Assembly (NCBI RefSeq): GCF_023156505.1
Contig: NZ_JALNMJ010000014.1
Span: 99,268 to 163,267 of the forward strand
Origin: Roseibium sediminicola
Lineage (GTDB): Bacteria > Pseudomonadota > Alphaproteobacteria > Rhizobiales > Stappiaceae
Length of the DNA stretch: 64,000 nt
Direction of reading: 5' to 3'
In this document: in pieces, positions 21,102 to 31,190 of the stretch
Layout: the number at the start of each line of letters is the position of its first letter
How positions within the stretch are numbered: position 1 is the first letter of the stretch
Made by a program: the position numbers and the translations under genes
Notes under the pieces: model-generated
Databases searched by the model: none
Seen by the model: the letters and a program-made list of their open reading frames with translations, nothing else
Told to the model about the DNA's origin: nothing

Positions 21102-22874
21102 ATGAGCATCCTTCGACTTGGATCGTGGCAAAAAGAGAAAAAAAACAACATTGCCAATAACTTGGATACCCTTGAGGAAACTGACGAGGGTCAAAATACC
21201 GGGGGTGAGCGGCCGATCGCCGCTGACCGGATGGGTTTTGTTCTCGACAGTCTCGAAGACGATCTTCAGGTTGCCGCCAAATCCATCAATGCCGCGGCAG
21301 AAAAAGTTCAGGACCGGCTTGTCAGCCAGATGGACACGCTGGAATCCATCCGCGGCAACAGCCAGGCACTGGCCGACCAGTCGGAGGTCGCGAATGAAAA
21401 CGCCGCGGGCCTGGCCTCCTCTATCCAGGAACTGAGTGCGTCCAGTTCCGAGATCGGTTCTCAGGTCGGCGTGTCCAACCAGTTGGCACAGGAAGCGCGC
21501 GACGTCGCCGATCAGGTCAATCAGGGCGTGATGGAACTGAAACACGCGATTGACGACATCGCCAATGTGGTCAGCCTGATCTCCGACATTGCCAAACAGA
21601 CCAACCTCCTGGCGCTCAACGCAACCATCGAGGCCGCCCGCGCGGGCGAAGCCGGCCGCGGCTTTTCCGTCGTCGCCAGCGAGGTCAAGGCCCTGTCGGT
21701 CGAGACCCAGTCGGCAACGGAGCAAATCGTCGCCAATATCGACCGCCTCAACCAGTCAGCCGAAATGAGCCTTGGTTCGGTCAACCAGATCATCGAGGTG
21801 ATCGGCAAGATCCGGCCGAGTTTCGCCGCCGTTGAAGACGCCGTTCAGACCCAGGTCGACACCACCAATCTGATCGGCGAACAGGCGCAACGGACCGCCG
21901 AATTCGTCCAGGACGTGGTCAGCACAGCCAAGACCATCACCACCGCCGCCGAGACCGCCGAGGAAGGCGGCCGGCTTGCCCGGGAAACCGGTGCGGAAAT
22001 GAGCGCGGCCTCCGGCGCGCTGCGGTCGCGTTTCACCATGATGATCCGCCAGACGGAAATTGGCGACCGCCGGCAGCATGACCGCCTGCCGGTCAAGCTG
22101 GGCGGAAGCGTCACCTGCGGATCGGCGACTGCGCGCTTCGAGACCCATGACATTTCCGAAGGCGGCACGTTGTTCAAGTCGGAGATCGACCGTCAATTGC
22201 GTCCCGGCAGCACCGGGCAGATTGAGTTGAGCGGCATCGGCCGGGTCGACATTCGCGTCGTTGCGGTAACGGAACACGGCTGCCACGCCTGTTTCGTCAA
22301 TCCGGACCAGTCGTTCCGCGAGGCATTGACGCGCAAGATCGCCGCCATTCACGCCAGCCACGCCGAGGAAGTGGAGCGGGTGCAGTCCGGCGCGGCGCGG
22401 ATCGCCGCCGCGATCGAAGACCTTATCGCCCGGCGCCAACTGAGCATGGACGATCTGTTCGACACGAACTACACACCAATCCCGGGCACCAATCCCATGC
22501 AGGTCTCCACCCGGGCGCTTGCCCAACTGGAAAAAGTCCTGCCGACCATCCAGGAAGACATCCTGGGCAAATGCAAGGGGATGGCCTTCTGCGCGTCCGT
22601 TGACCGGAACGGTTATCTGCCGGTGCACAACCTGATCTATTCCAAGCCGCAGAAGCCGGACGATCCGACCTGGAACGCTGCCAATTGCCGCAACAAGCGC
22701 ATCTTCGACGACCGGGCCGGCCTCAGCGCCGCCCGCAACACACGGCCGTTCCTGATCCAGTCCTATGCAAGGGACATGGGCGGCGGCAACATCGTCTGGA
22801 TGAAGGAAATCGATGCGCCGATCATCGTCCAGGGCCGGCACTGGGGCGGTTTCCGGACGGCGTATAAACTTTAA
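21102..22874 (+). CDS. Soluble methyl-accepting chemotaxis protein with PilZ and C-terminal sensor-like domain
   Basis: A 590-aa protein without transmembrane segments. The domain order is reversed from usual MCPs. The coiled-coil signalling domain comes first (residues about 45-310; the conserved hairpin tip is around 160-190 with [20 protein letters not shown]). A PilZ domain follows at about 321-395 with intact c-di-GMP residues, R324-x3-R328 and D350-x-S352-x-G354. A C-terminal domain (about 480-590) has [29 protein letters not shown] and [13 protein letters not shown], a form repeated in alphaproteobacterial MCPs and probably Cache/PAS-like. The ATG at 21102 is preferred over a TTG at 21072. 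It is likely a cytoplasmic receptor linking c-di-GMP to chemotaxis. Confidence 0.88.
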   Translation: MSILRLGSWQKEKKNNIANNLDTLEETDEGQNTGGERPIAADRMGFVLDSLEDDLQVAAKSINAAAEKVQDRLVSQMDTLESIRGNSQALADQSEVANENAAGLASSIQELSASSSEIGSQVGVSNQLAQEARDVADQVNQGVMELKHAIDDIANVVSLISDIAKQTNLLALNATIEAARAGEAGRGFSVVASEVKALSVETQSATEQIVANIDRLNQSAEMSLGSVNQIIEVIGKIRPSFAAVEDAVQTQVDTTNLIGEQAQRTAEFVQDVVSTAKTITTAAETAEEGGRLARETGAEMSAASGALRSRFTMMIRQTEIGDRRQHDRLPVKLGGSVTCGSATARFETHDISEGGTLFKSEIDRQLRPGSTGQIELSGIGRVDIRVVAVTEHGCHACFVNPDQSFREALTRKIAAIHASHAEEVERVQSGAARIAAAIEDLIARRQLSMDDLFDTNYTPIPGTNPMQVSTRALAQLEKVLPTIQEDILGKCKGMAFCASVDRNGYLPVHNLIYSKPQKPDDPTWNAANCRNKRIFDDRAGLSAARNTRPFLIQSYARDMGGGNIVWMKEIDAPIIVQGRHWGGFRTAYKL

Positions 22875-22945
22875 CGCTGAACGCTTGCGGCAGATCTCGG
22901 ATCCGGCTAGGCAGGATCCGCCCATTCCGTCCGCAAGGAGAAATC

Positions 22946-23623
22946 ATGTCCGTTTTGGTGTTCGATCTGGACGGCACTCTGGTGTCATCCATGGAAGACC
23001 TCGTGGCCACGCTCAATGTCATCATGACCGATGCGGGTTATGAGGCCGTCCCGCAGGACCATGTCGCCAATATGGTCGGGCTCGGCGCGAAGGTACTGCT
23101 AAAGCGCGCGCTCGACTTCAACAAGGTCGCCTGGACGGACGAGATGATCGCGACGCTCTATCAGGCATTTCTGGAGCATTACGCCGCCAATATCGCGGTA
23201 CATACGCGGCCATTCGACGGCGTCGTCCCGGCGCTGGAACGCTTTCGGCAAGAGGGCTGGAAACTCGCTGTGTGCACCAACAAGTCGGAACGGCTGACGC
23301 TGCCGCTGCTGGCCACGCTCGATCTTGCCCGGCATTTCGACGCCGTCGTCGGCGGCGACACTTACGCAAAGGCCAAACCGCATGCCGAACCGCTTCTCGG
23401 GGCCATCGAGCGCGCCGGTGGGCAGGTCAAGGGCTCGATCATGGTCGGCGACAGCGTCACCGACATCGATGCCGCCCGCAATGCAGGCATACCCGTTGTC
23501 GCGGTTGATTTCGGCTATACGCCGGTGCCCGTCCGGGAGCTTGGCCCGGACCGGGTCATTTCGCATTACGACGAGCTTGCCAATGCGGTTGCCGAACTCT
23601 CGGAGCCGGTCAGAACGTCCTGA
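22946..23623 (+). CDS. gph: Phosphoglycolate phosphatase-like HAD hydrolase
   Basis: A 225-aa HAD-superfamily phosphatase. Motif I VFDLDGTLVSS holds the nucleophile, motif II is VCTNKSE, the motif III lysine is in YAKAKPHAEPL, and motif IV is MVGDSVTDIDAA. Gph removes phosphate from 2-phosphoglycolate; other HAD sugar phosphatases look similar, so the substrate is likely but not certain. AAGGAG sits six bases before the ATG. Its 3' end overlaps by 14 bp the 3' end of the convergent DUF4139 gene. Confidence 0.85.
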   Translation: MSVLVFDLDGTLVSSMEDLVATLNVIMTDAGYEAVPQDHVANMVGLGAKVLLKRALDFNKVAWTDEMIATLYQAFLEHYAANIAVHTRPFDGVVPALERFRQEGWKLAVCTNKSERLTLPLLATLDLARHFDAVVGGDTYAKAKPHAEPLLGAIERAGGQVKGSIMVGDSVTDIDAARNAGIPVVAVDFGYTPVPVRELGPDRVISHYDELANAVAELSEPVRTS

Positions 23624-25571
23624 TCGCGTCACCGAGGGTTTCACGGATTTCGAGACGCCTTTCGTTGAGCGCCGCGATCTCCGTCTCGATGTCCTCGATG
23701 CGGGTCTCGGAGTCTGCCAGCTTGCGCGCCGCGCGCTTGTAAAGGTCCGCGCCCGGTTCGATCGCCGCCAGGTTCGCCCGGTGGCGCTCTTGATCGTTGG
23801 TTTCCTCGTCCTTTTTCAGGCGAAGCTGCTGCATCTGGCGCTCAATCTGGGTGATCTCGTTTTGCAGCTCCGACAGTCTCTTCAGTTTTGCCGCCACCGC
23901 CTTGTCCGGCGAGCGCAGGGACAGATAGAGGAGCTTGTTGGCGTCGGTCGACATCAGCGCATAGGTCTCCGAGAGGGTGCGCTCATGCAGGGCCGTGACC
24001 GTCTCAGTCGCGCCCGCGGCGACTTCGACGCGCAGCCGGTGATGGCTGACGGTGCTGTCCATCTCGTTGCCGGACGAGAACTGCCAGCCAGGGCGCTTGG
24101 CATGTTCGATGATCACCGTGCGTTCGCCGTCCGGCGCGCCCTTGATGGCATAACGCGTTGACGAGCGTTCGCGCACACTTGCCGTCAAGACGCCGTCATG
24201 GACCTTGATCGAAACGATCTGGTTGTCGCCGGTGGTGTCCTGCGCGATTCGGACCTTCTTGTCCGTGGCAAAGCTCGCCATCCGGCTTTCGCCCGACGGC
24301 ATGCCGTTGATCTGGGCATCGCCGACATAACCTTCCTGTTCGTCATAGACCGTTAGGATGCCCTTCGGCAGGCTGGTATCGGTCTCGTTGTCGATCAGGA
24401 TCGCCGCGATCGGGTGCGAGAGGCCGCTTTCGGGCTGATAGACCGAAACGGTCTCTGCGGAAACGACCTTGTCGACGATCGGCGCGGACAGGGTCTCGCC
24501 GCTTTCCAGGCTCACCGGCCAGGGCAAGGTGAAGGACGCTGTGACCGCGCCCTCGACCGCCTCGCCGACATTGGCATTCGACATCCTGCGCTCTCGCGGC
24601 TGCGGCGTGGCCGCCGGAGCCGCCAGGGCAGCGAGGCGGGACGCGCCGCCAATATATGCTTCGCTTTCGGCGACATCGAACACCGGTTCGGCGCCGGTGT
24701 CGGTCGGCGGCACATAACCTTCAGAGACGTCAATGGGCACTTCCCGGCGCTGTTTCCAGTAAAGGTCGTGCAGGCGCTGCTTCAGCGTCACCGGCGCGCC
24801 GGAGGAGAGCGTCACCTCGACATTCTCCCAATCCTCGCCGCTGGCGTTTTCCAGAACGGCCCAGGCCTGCAGGCGCGCCTTGTCGTCGGCCATGGTCACC
24901 ACACGGTAGGCGGTCTTCCAGATTGGTGCAGGCACCACATAGGAGACAGCGACTTCGCGCGCGCCCTCCCCGCCCACCTTCAGCGCCACGGTGCGGGCGC
25001 CATCCGCCTTGCCGGTGCCAACCGCAGCCAGGGCTCTCGCCACCTTCTGCCTGATATCCTCGTCGAGGAACGTAATTTCCGTGTCGGCGCTGAGCTCGAC
25101 CCCGGTGATCCGGTCCTCGCTCAGGACGGAGACTACGAAGGCCTGGCCCTTGTCACCCTGATCGCGCGCGGAAACACCAAGCACCAGTCCTTCCACCGAC
25201 GATCCGGCCCTGTCCAGCCTCACCCTGGTGCCCTGCAGCGCCGACAGTAGCCTAGCCGGCGACTGCAGGTCGTCGACCGAAAACGGCAGGTTCTTGAAGG
25301 TTTCGGCAAGAGGATTGGGTCCCGGCAGGGTGATGCCCTCGACCACGCCGGCCTGATCGAACACGACAATGCTCTTCAGGACATCGTTCACCTGATCGAG
25401 CGGCACGGTCATGTTGATCAGGCCGGTGCTGTCGATGTCGGCCTTGCGCACGATCTCGGCGAGTCCGCCCGAGGACAGGGTGATCGAGGTGATCGGACCG
25501 TTGTCGGCACTCAGGGCCGACGTGGTGGTCATCAGGCAGAGAAAAAGGGCAGAAGACGAACGGAAAAGCAT
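23610..25571 (-). CDS. DUF4139 domain-containing exported protein
   Basis: A 653-aa protein with a signal peptide (MLFRSSSALFLCLMTTTSALSA). The N-terminal part promises a beta-rich domain with ITSITLSSGGLAEIVR, and the central region carries VSYVVPAPIWKTAYRVVTM and LQAWAVLENASGEDWENVEVTLSSG, which is diagnostic of DUF4139 (the MuiA-like group). The last about 120 residues are a charged coiled coil (ELQNEITQIERQMQQLRLKKDEE). It is likely periplasmic or outer-membrane associated. The role of the family is unproven; the mucoidy-inhibitor label is historic. Confidence 0.82.
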   Translation of the reverse strand: MLFRSSSALFLCLMTTTSALSADNGPITSITLSSGGLAEIVRKADIDSTGLINMTVPLDQVNDVLKSIVVFDQAGVVEGITLPGPNPLAETFKNLPFSVDDLQSPARLLSALQGTRVRLDRAGSSVEGLVLGVSARDQGDKGQAFVVSVLSEDRITGVELSADTEITFLDEDIRQKVARALAAVGTGKADGARTVALKVGGEGAREVAVSYVVPAPIWKTAYRVVTMADDKARLQAWAVLENASGEDWENVEVTLSSGAPVTLKQRLHDLYWKQRREVPIDVSEGYVPPTDTGAEPVFDVAESEAYIGGASRLAALAAPAATPQPRERRMSNANVGEAVEGAVTASFTLPWPVSLESGETLSAPIVDKVVSAETVSVYQPESGLSHPIAAILIDNETDTSLPKGILTVYDEQEGYVGDAQINGMPSGESRMASFATDKKVRIAQDTTGDNQIVSIKVHDGVLTASVRERSSTRYAIKGAPDGERTVIIEHAKRPGWQFSSGNEMDSTVSHHRLRVEVAAGATETVTALHERTLSETYALMSTDANKLLYLSLRSPDKAVAAKLKRLSELQNEITQIERQMQQLRLKKDEETNDQERHRANLAAIEPGADLYKRAARKLADSETRIEDIETEIAALNERRLEIRETLGDAIRTF

Positions 25572-25713
25572 TCAAATCACTCCAAGGAAAACAGGTTGCG
25601 GGATCGTCCGCCCAAAATACGGCCTTTTGTGGAAAGCGCAGATGACTGCTGACAAAAAGGACTTGCCAAGACGCACCCTATCCCGTAGACAGCCGCTCAC
25701 CACGCGATTGCGA

Positions 25714-25788
25714 GGGCGATTAGCTCAGCGGGAGAGCACTCCCTTCACACGGGAGGGGTCACTGGTTCAATCCCAGTATCGCCCACCA
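25714..25788 (+). tRNA. tRNA-Val (anticodon CAC)
   Basis: A full cloverleaf can be read: acceptor gggcgat pairs with atcgccc, the D arm is gctc...gagc, the anticodon stem ctccc/gggag encloses loop ttcacac with anticodon cac, and the T arm actgg/ccagt encloses ttcaatc. The 3' CCA is encoded at 25786-25788. No integrase or duplicated tRNA end is visible nearby. Confidence 0.97.
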
Positions 25789-26048
25789 TTTCCTCGATTT
25801 TCTGAATCAGTAATTCCCGATCCGGGACGGTGGACCCTGTTCGCGTCTCAACAGGATCTGGCGCATCCGCACAATCGACAGGGGTCTGTGGCCGCCCGGC
25901 TACCGGCCCCGCCGGCGACACGGTGTTTCTCCCCGGCCTGAGGTTAACCGTCTGTCGAGTAGCTCCCAATTGGTGGCATTGCGCGCCTTGCCAGACACAA
26001 CCCAAGCATGCAGACTTCCCGGACCCCAAATTTCCGGAGGTCCCGCCG

Positions 26049-29036
26049 ATGTTCCGTTCCTGTGCCGCCGCGTTCCTGATGCTCTGCTCCGTGAGCGCCG
26101 CCTGTGCCCAGTCCGGAGCCTCCGGCCTGCCGCTTCCCTCCGAATTGCCGCTTCTGGACTATGAGGCCAAGCTCTATCCGTTTGTCGCCGCGCGCACCTT
26201 TGCCAAGGACGGCTGGAAACACGACAAGCGCTGGCGCGACACCGGACCTTTTCTGCTGTCCACCAATTACGGCACCCACCCGGCCGTACGGATCTACTAT
26301 TCGCCGGGGATGATCGACTGGCTCGAGGGCGGTCGCAAAGGCACGGTTCCCGACGGTGCCATGATCGTCAAGGAAATGGTCGGCGCTCCCGCGGCCCGTT
26401 ACGTGGAATACCGGCGCTTGCTGGAAGTGCTGCACCCGGACGATCCCGCGAAGGTCGAAAGCGAGATGCTGGCCTTCCTCTACAAGACCGGCGGGCTCAA
26501 CTGGACCGTCATGGTGAAAGACAGTTCCGTCTCCCATGGAGGTTGGTTCTTTGCTTCGGTGGAACCGTCGGCGGAAGTGGATTCGTTCAATCCGCCCTAT
26601 TCCCCCGCGTCCGGTCAGGCCGGCATCGGCACCTGCATGCGTTGCCACGCCTCCGCCGAGAACCAGCTGACCTTCTCCTCCCTCGACAATATCGAGGGGT
26701 ATGACGGCGACCCGCTCATCTTTCGTGTCGATGAAAGCTGGCGCGACATGAAAGACTTCCCGCCCGGTCCCTTCAACCTGCCGGCCGTGCAGCGTCCGGC
26801 TGCGGGCGCCAGCGAGGCGACGCTGATCGAGGACCTCTTCCATAATGACGATGCGTTCGACCGGTCCAACGCCGCGACGGCGCCCTCCTCGCGGGACATC
26901 AATCCGGAATTTGCCAAGACCTTTCCACCGACCGGCGGCATCGCGGTGCCGGCGGGCGAGGTTCAGACCCTGCCGAGCCTGTGGCTCGACCATGTCCCCT
27001 CCCGTCCAGGCAAGCCCCAGCATTTCCTGACATCGGACAATTGCCTTGGCTGCCACGGTGGCCTTGGCGGCCCGCCCTATGGCAACACCATGTTCCTGCA
27101 GACGGGCCCGAATTACGGCGACGGCTTCAACATCTCCGAATATGGCGAGTGGCGCTGGTCGCCCATGGGCCTGGCCGGACGCGATCCGATCTTCTTTGCC
27201 CAGCTCGAGAGCGAATTCGCGCTGCTTGAGAAAGCCGGCGCGGGCGATCTTACCAGCAATCTCGGCACGACCTGCCTCTCCTGCCACGGCGCAATGGGGC
27301 AGCGGCAGCTGCAGATCGATGCGCATGCCGACCCGAATGCGGGCCTTGATGCCAACAACTTCAAGGTCGCCTATACCCTGCTGCACGCCCCTCTCACCAA
27401 AGAGGAAGAGGAAAAACAGAAGGCCGACGGCACCTTCCCCTATCACAGCTATGGCAACCTGGCGCGCGAAGGCATTTCCTGCGCGGTCTGCCACCATATC
27501 GCGCCACCACAGCGCGCCGAGGGCCAGCCGGACTACAACACGCTCGACACGTTCCTGATGAACGGGACAACCGGCGTTTTCCGCCTGAACGAGGCCGACA
27601 AGCTGATCGGCCCCTATGAGGACGTGCGCCCGGTGCCGATGCAAAATGCCATGGGCATCACCCCGGTGCATGACGGCTACATCAAGGACAGCGAGGTCTG
27701 CGGCACTTGCCACACGATCAACCTGCCGAACGTGGATGCCGACCCGAATGTGCCCCTGGAAGGCTATACCGCAGCGGATCAGGAGGTCTTCAACCAGGCC
27801 GGACGCAACGCCGCCGCCTTTCTGAAATCCGAGTTCGGCGTGACCTATTCCGAACCGCTGTCGAAGTTCCAGCACTCGGTCGAACAGGCAACCTATCTGG
27901 AATGGCAAAACAGCGTCTTCAGCGAAGAGGCTACGAAGAGAACCTGCCAGAGCTGCCACATGAAGTCGGACTTCAAGAGCGTCGACGGCAGCTTGAACGT
28001 GCCGGCAATCACCACCCAGATCGCGTCCATTCAGGACGACACCCTGCCGGATGTGGCCAACCGCCTGCCGTCGGAGGATCTCGATGTGCCATTCCGCGAA
28101 GGTTACAAGCGGCACAATTATGTCGGTCTTAATGTCTTCATGGTCGAGATGCTGCGCCAGTTCAGCGCAGAGATGGGCATGAGCCTGACGGACCCGATGA
28201 CCTATGCGACCAACGGTGCGCAGCTGGCCATCGATACGATGGCCCTGCAGGCGGCAGAGGAAACGGCGGATATCACGCTGGACCTGAGCACCGGGTATGA
28301 CAGTCTCGTCGCCGCGGTTCAGGTGAGCAACAAGACCGGCCACCGGCTGCCTTCCGGCGTCGGTTTCCGCCGCGCCTTCCTGGAAGTGCGCGCCACCGGC
28401 GCCGACGGCAAGGTGCTGTGGTGTTCCGGTTGCACCAATGGCGCGGGCGTGATTGTGGATGCGACCGGCACCCCGCTCAAGACCGAGTTCCTGGATGTGG
28501 TGCCGGCGGGCGCGACAACTGCGCTTTATCAGCCACATTACAATGTCATCACCGACCAGAGCCAGGTTCAGATCTATGAGGAGCTGACCCAGAACGCGGA
28601 GAAGAAGTTCACCACAAGCTTTGTACATCGCGACTATCATCCGAAGGACAACCGCCTGACCCCGCGCGGCACCCTCACCCCGGGCAGCGACGCCTTCAAG
28701 GCAAAGTTCGGTGACAGCGAGGTCACGGTCGCCTTCATGAAGGCGACCGTCCCGGAAGGCCGCGCCGCGAAGGATCCGGATTTTGTTGCGGGCTCCGACC
28801 GGCTGGAATACCGGATCACGCTGCCAGAGGGGACCGACCCGGCCGAGGTCACGGTAAGCGCGACGCTCTATTCACAGGCGATCCCGCCCTATTACCTGAA
28901 ACAGCGCTTCGAACTGGCGCCCGAAGGGCCGGCAACACGGCGGCTCTACTATCTCGCGAGCCGCCTCAAGACCGAGGGCACGCTGATCGAGGACTGGAAA
29001 CTCAAGACCGCTTCGGCTTCGGCGTCGCTGCAATAG
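26049..29036 (+). CDS. P460-like domain fused to a hexaheme cytochrome c
   Basis: A 995-aa periplasmic protein; signal peptide residues 1-20 (SAACA cleavage). Residues about 40-200 resemble the cytochrome P460 fold: HPAVRIYYSPGMIDWLEGG, PDGAMIVKEM, WTVMVKD and GGWFFA. Six CxxCH haem c motifs follow at residues 196, 332, 409, 478, 551 and 633; a later CSGC lacks the His. Residues about 650-995 have no haem motif and look beta-rich. The ATG at 26049 has GGAGGT seven bases upstream and is followed by the signal peptide; the open frame to 25830 is not coding. The role is probably multihaem oxidoreductase or electron transfer; no partner quinol or cytochrome gene is adjacent, and the substrate is unknown. 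Confidence 0.85.
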   Translation: MFRSCAAAFLMLCSVSAACAQSGASGLPLPSELPLLDYEAKLYPFVAARTFAKDGWKHDKRWRDTGPFLLSTNYGTHPAVRIYYSPGMIDWLEGGRKGTVPDGAMIVKEMVGAPAARYVEYRRLLEVLHPDDPAKVESEMLAFLYKTGGLNWTVMVKDSSVSHGGWFFASVEPSAEVDSFNPPYSPASGQAGIGTCMRCHASAENQLTFSSLDNIEGYDGDPLIFRVDESWRDMKDFPPGPFNLPAVQRPAAGASEATLIEDLFHNDDAFDRSNAATAPSSRDINPEFAKTFPPTGGIAVPAGEVQTLPSLWLDHVPSRPGKPQHFLTSDNCLGCHGGLGGPPYGNTMFLQTGPNYGDGFNISEYGEWRWSPMGLAGRDPIFFAQLESEFALLEKAGAGDLTSNLGTTCLSCHGAMGQRQLQIDAHADPNAGLDANNFKVAYTLLHAPLTKEEEEKQKADGTFPYHSYGNLAREGISCAVCHHIAPPQRAEGQPDYNTLDTFLMNGTTGVFRLNEADKLIGPYEDVRPVPMQNAMGITPVHDGYIKDSEVCGTCHTINLPNVDADPNVPLEGYTAADQEVFNQAGRNAAAFLKSEFGVTYSEPLSKFQHSVEQATYLEWQNSVFSEEATKRTCQSCHMKSDFKSVDGSLNVPAITTQIASIQDDTLPDVANRLPSEDLDVPFREGYKRHNYVGLNVFMVEMLRQFSAEMGMSLTDPMTYATNGAQLAIDTMALQAAEETADITLDLSTGYDSLVAAVQVSNKTGHRLPSGVGFRRAFLEVRATGADGKVLWCSGCTNGAGVIVDATGTPLKTEFLDVVPAGATTALYQPHYNVITDQSQVQIYEELTQNAEKKFTTSFVHRDYHPKDNRLTPRGTLTPGSDAFKAKFGDSEVTVAFMKATVPEGRAAKDPDFVAGSDRLEYRITLPEGTDPAEVTVSATLYSQAIPPYYLKQRFELAPEGPATRRLYYLASRLKTEGTLIEDWKLKTASASASLQ

Positions 29037-29306
29037 GACGCCGGGCCCGCGGCTGGCGCGGGCAAACGACGGCTTTAGGCGCATATTCAACCGCGAAGGA
29101 TCAGCTCCTTTCAGATCGCAGCCAGGAGCCTGCGGGCGAGTCTGCGCCGGGCCAGGGCCCTGCGGAGGCGGTTGTGATCGCCATGAAGACGTTTGGCATG
29201 AAGAGCACCAATCCCCAGACGATTGCCGTTTTCAGGTCCGAGCGCCTGCCAAACCGGCACTATCCTGATATTCTCGCCCGGTGATTCCCCTAGAAGCAGA
29301 GACGTT

Positions 29307-31163
29307 ATGGCCATCCAGACCGCTCCTCAGAAAAAGGTTCTCGAGAAACTCCTCAAGGGCGTGAACCATCAAAAGGCCGGCGAGATCGAGAAGGCGCAGC
29401 GGTGCTACCAGCAGGTGCTCAAGAAGGTTCCAAACCATCCCGACGCACTGAACCTGCTAGGTGTCAGCTACCGGCAACTGGGCTTTCCCAAGAGGGCGAT
29501 CGAATTCATACAGCGGGCTATTGCCGCCAATCCCGGCGAGGCCACATTCTACACCAACCTTGCCCGCGCCATGATGGATCTCGGGGCAGAACCGGATACG
29601 CTGCTGGCGCTCAGCAACAAGGCGCTTTCCTTGAGCCCGCAGGAACGGGAAGCAAGAAACATCAAGGGGATCGCCCTCACCAAGAAGGGTGAATACCAGG
29701 AAGCGGAGTACCTGTTCCAGGGGCTGATAGTCGATTTTCCCGACTATGTGGATGCCTACCAGAATTTCGGCATGCTGCTGATGGATGCCGGACAGGCGGA
29801 GCATGCGGTGAACTTCTTCACCAAGGCCATCATGCTAGAGCCGAACAACGTCAACAATCACATTCAGCGGGCACGGGCCCGCCTGAAGCTGAAGCAATAC
29901 GAACCATCGCAATACGAACTTACCGAGGCACTGGAACGCTTTCCCGGAAACAGTGATGTCGAGCATGAAGCGGCCCGTCTGCTGTTCAGCATGAACGAAG
30001 CCCGCAAGAGCGTTGAATATGCCGAGCGATCGTACAAGTCGGACCCGACCAATTACCACAAGGCGATCACGCTCGGGGTCTCCTATCTTATGAACCGGCA
30101 GGCCAAGGAGTCTCTGGAAACCCTGAAACTGGCCAAGAAACATGCGCCGGTGGACAACAAGACGGTCGATTGGAACCTGTCGCTGGCCTATCTGTCGAAT
30201 GGCGACCTGAAAAACGGCTGGGCGCTCCACAAAGCCCGTTTCGAGGACAAAGCCGCCAAGGTTCACGACCGGAAATTTGACGTACCGGCGTGGCAAGGGG
30301 AGGACATCTCCGACAAGACTGTGCTGGTGTGGACCGATCAGGGCCTGGGCGATGCCCTGCGCGCAGGGACCATGTTGCCGGAGTTGATTGACCGCGCCGG
30401 CAGGGTAATTGTCGAGCTGTCGGAAAAGGGCGCGAAATTCTTCCAGTATTCGTTTCCGCAAACTCTTTGCCGAAAGTCGCATATGGACAAGGACCTGCAT
30501 GCGACGCTGTCGGACTACGACCTGCATGCCAACATCACGGACCTGGTCGACTTCTTCCGGCCGGACCTCGACTCCTTCAAACAAGGCCCCTTCCCGGTTT
30601 TCTCCTTCGAAAAAGAACGTGCAAGGTCCTACCTGGAGCGCCTTGAAGGGTATGAAGACAAGCCGGTGATCGGCTTTTCCTGGCGCTCGAAAAACCTCGC
30701 GCCCAACCGCGCCCGCTATTATCTGTCCGCGCCCGGAATTGCACCGGTCCTGGCCTCAAAGGACGCGATCTTCGTCAATCTGCAATACAAGGCCGTGGAC
30801 AAGGAAATCGCCTTCTTCCGGGAGAAATTCCCGGAAAAGTTCAATTACTTCGAGGATGTCGATCTGTTCGACGACCTGCTTGGCGCTGCCGCGCTGACTG
30901 CCTGTTGCGACTTTGTCGTCTCAGCCAATACCAGTGTTGCGGATATGGCCGGCCTGATAGACGTTCCCACCATCCGTTTCGGACAGCAGGAGGCGGTCCT
31001 CAATCTTGGTCAGGACAACCCGCCCTGGTATCGCTCCGTGACCTACATGCATCCCTACACGGACCGCCCCTGTGCAGAATTCGTTCCCGAAATCATTAAG
31101 GAAATGGACCGTCAACTAGAGGACTGGTCGCCTGATCGCCGGAACAAGCGGCTGGAACTTTAG
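29307..31163 (+). CDS. TPR protein with C-terminal glycosyltransferase-like domain
   Basis: A 618-aa protein. Residues about 5-330 form TPR repeats (HQKAGEIEKAQRCYQQVLKK, HPDALNLLGVSYRQLGFPKR, EYQEAEYLFQGLIVDFPDY). The C-terminal half has WTDQGLGDALRAGTMLPEL, IGFSWRSKN and DFVVSANTSVADMAGLIDVP. That pattern is seen in TPR proteins with a GT9/GT41-like glycosyltransferase fold. The ATG at 29307 is chosen because the TPR begins right after it; the frame is open to 29223. It converges with the methyltransferase-led glycan operon, and similar TPR proteins occur in flagellin or surface-polysaccharide modification clusters (known context, not shown here). Confidence 0.75.
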   Translation: MAIQTAPQKKVLEKLLKGVNHQKAGEIEKAQRCYQQVLKKVPNHPDALNLLGVSYRQLGFPKRAIEFIQRAIAANPGEATFYTNLARAMMDLGAEPDTLLALSNKALSLSPQEREARNIKGIALTKKGEYQEAEYLFQGLIVDFPDYVDAYQNFGMLLMDAGQAEHAVNFFTKAIMLEPNNVNNHIQRARARLKLKQYEPSQYELTEALERFPGNSDVEHEAARLLFSMNEARKSVEYAERSYKSDPTNYHKAITLGVSYLMNRQAKESLETLKLAKKHAPVDNKTVDWNLSLAYLSNGDLKNGWALHKARFEDKAAKVHDRKFDVPAWQGEDISDKTVLVWTDQGLGDALRAGTMLPELIDRAGRVIVELSEKGAKFFQYSFPQTLCRKSHMDKDLHATLSDYDLHANITDLVDFFRPDLDSFKQGPFPVFSFEKERARSYLERLEGYEDKPVIGFSWRSKNLAPNRARYYLSAPGIAPVLASKDAIFVNLQYKAVDKEIAFFREKFPEKFNYFEDVDLFDDLLGAAALTACCDFVVSANTSVADMAGLIDVPTIRFGQQEAVLNLGQDNPPWYRSVTYMHPYTDRPCAEFVPEIIKEMDRQLEDWSPDRRNKRLEL

Positions 31164-31190
31164 CGTTTTCCAGCGTTTAGGCAGACTTCT

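Noticed and set aside
25714..26048. Integration site at tRNA-Val
   Set aside because: No integrase, no repeat of the tRNA 3' end and no change in gene style on either side.
25944..28640. A long open frame (898 codons) on the minus strand
   Set aside because: It is antisense to the cytochrome gene, which has a signal peptide, six haem motifs and a strong ribosome-binding site. Frames antisense to GC-rich coding DNA stay open by codon bias.
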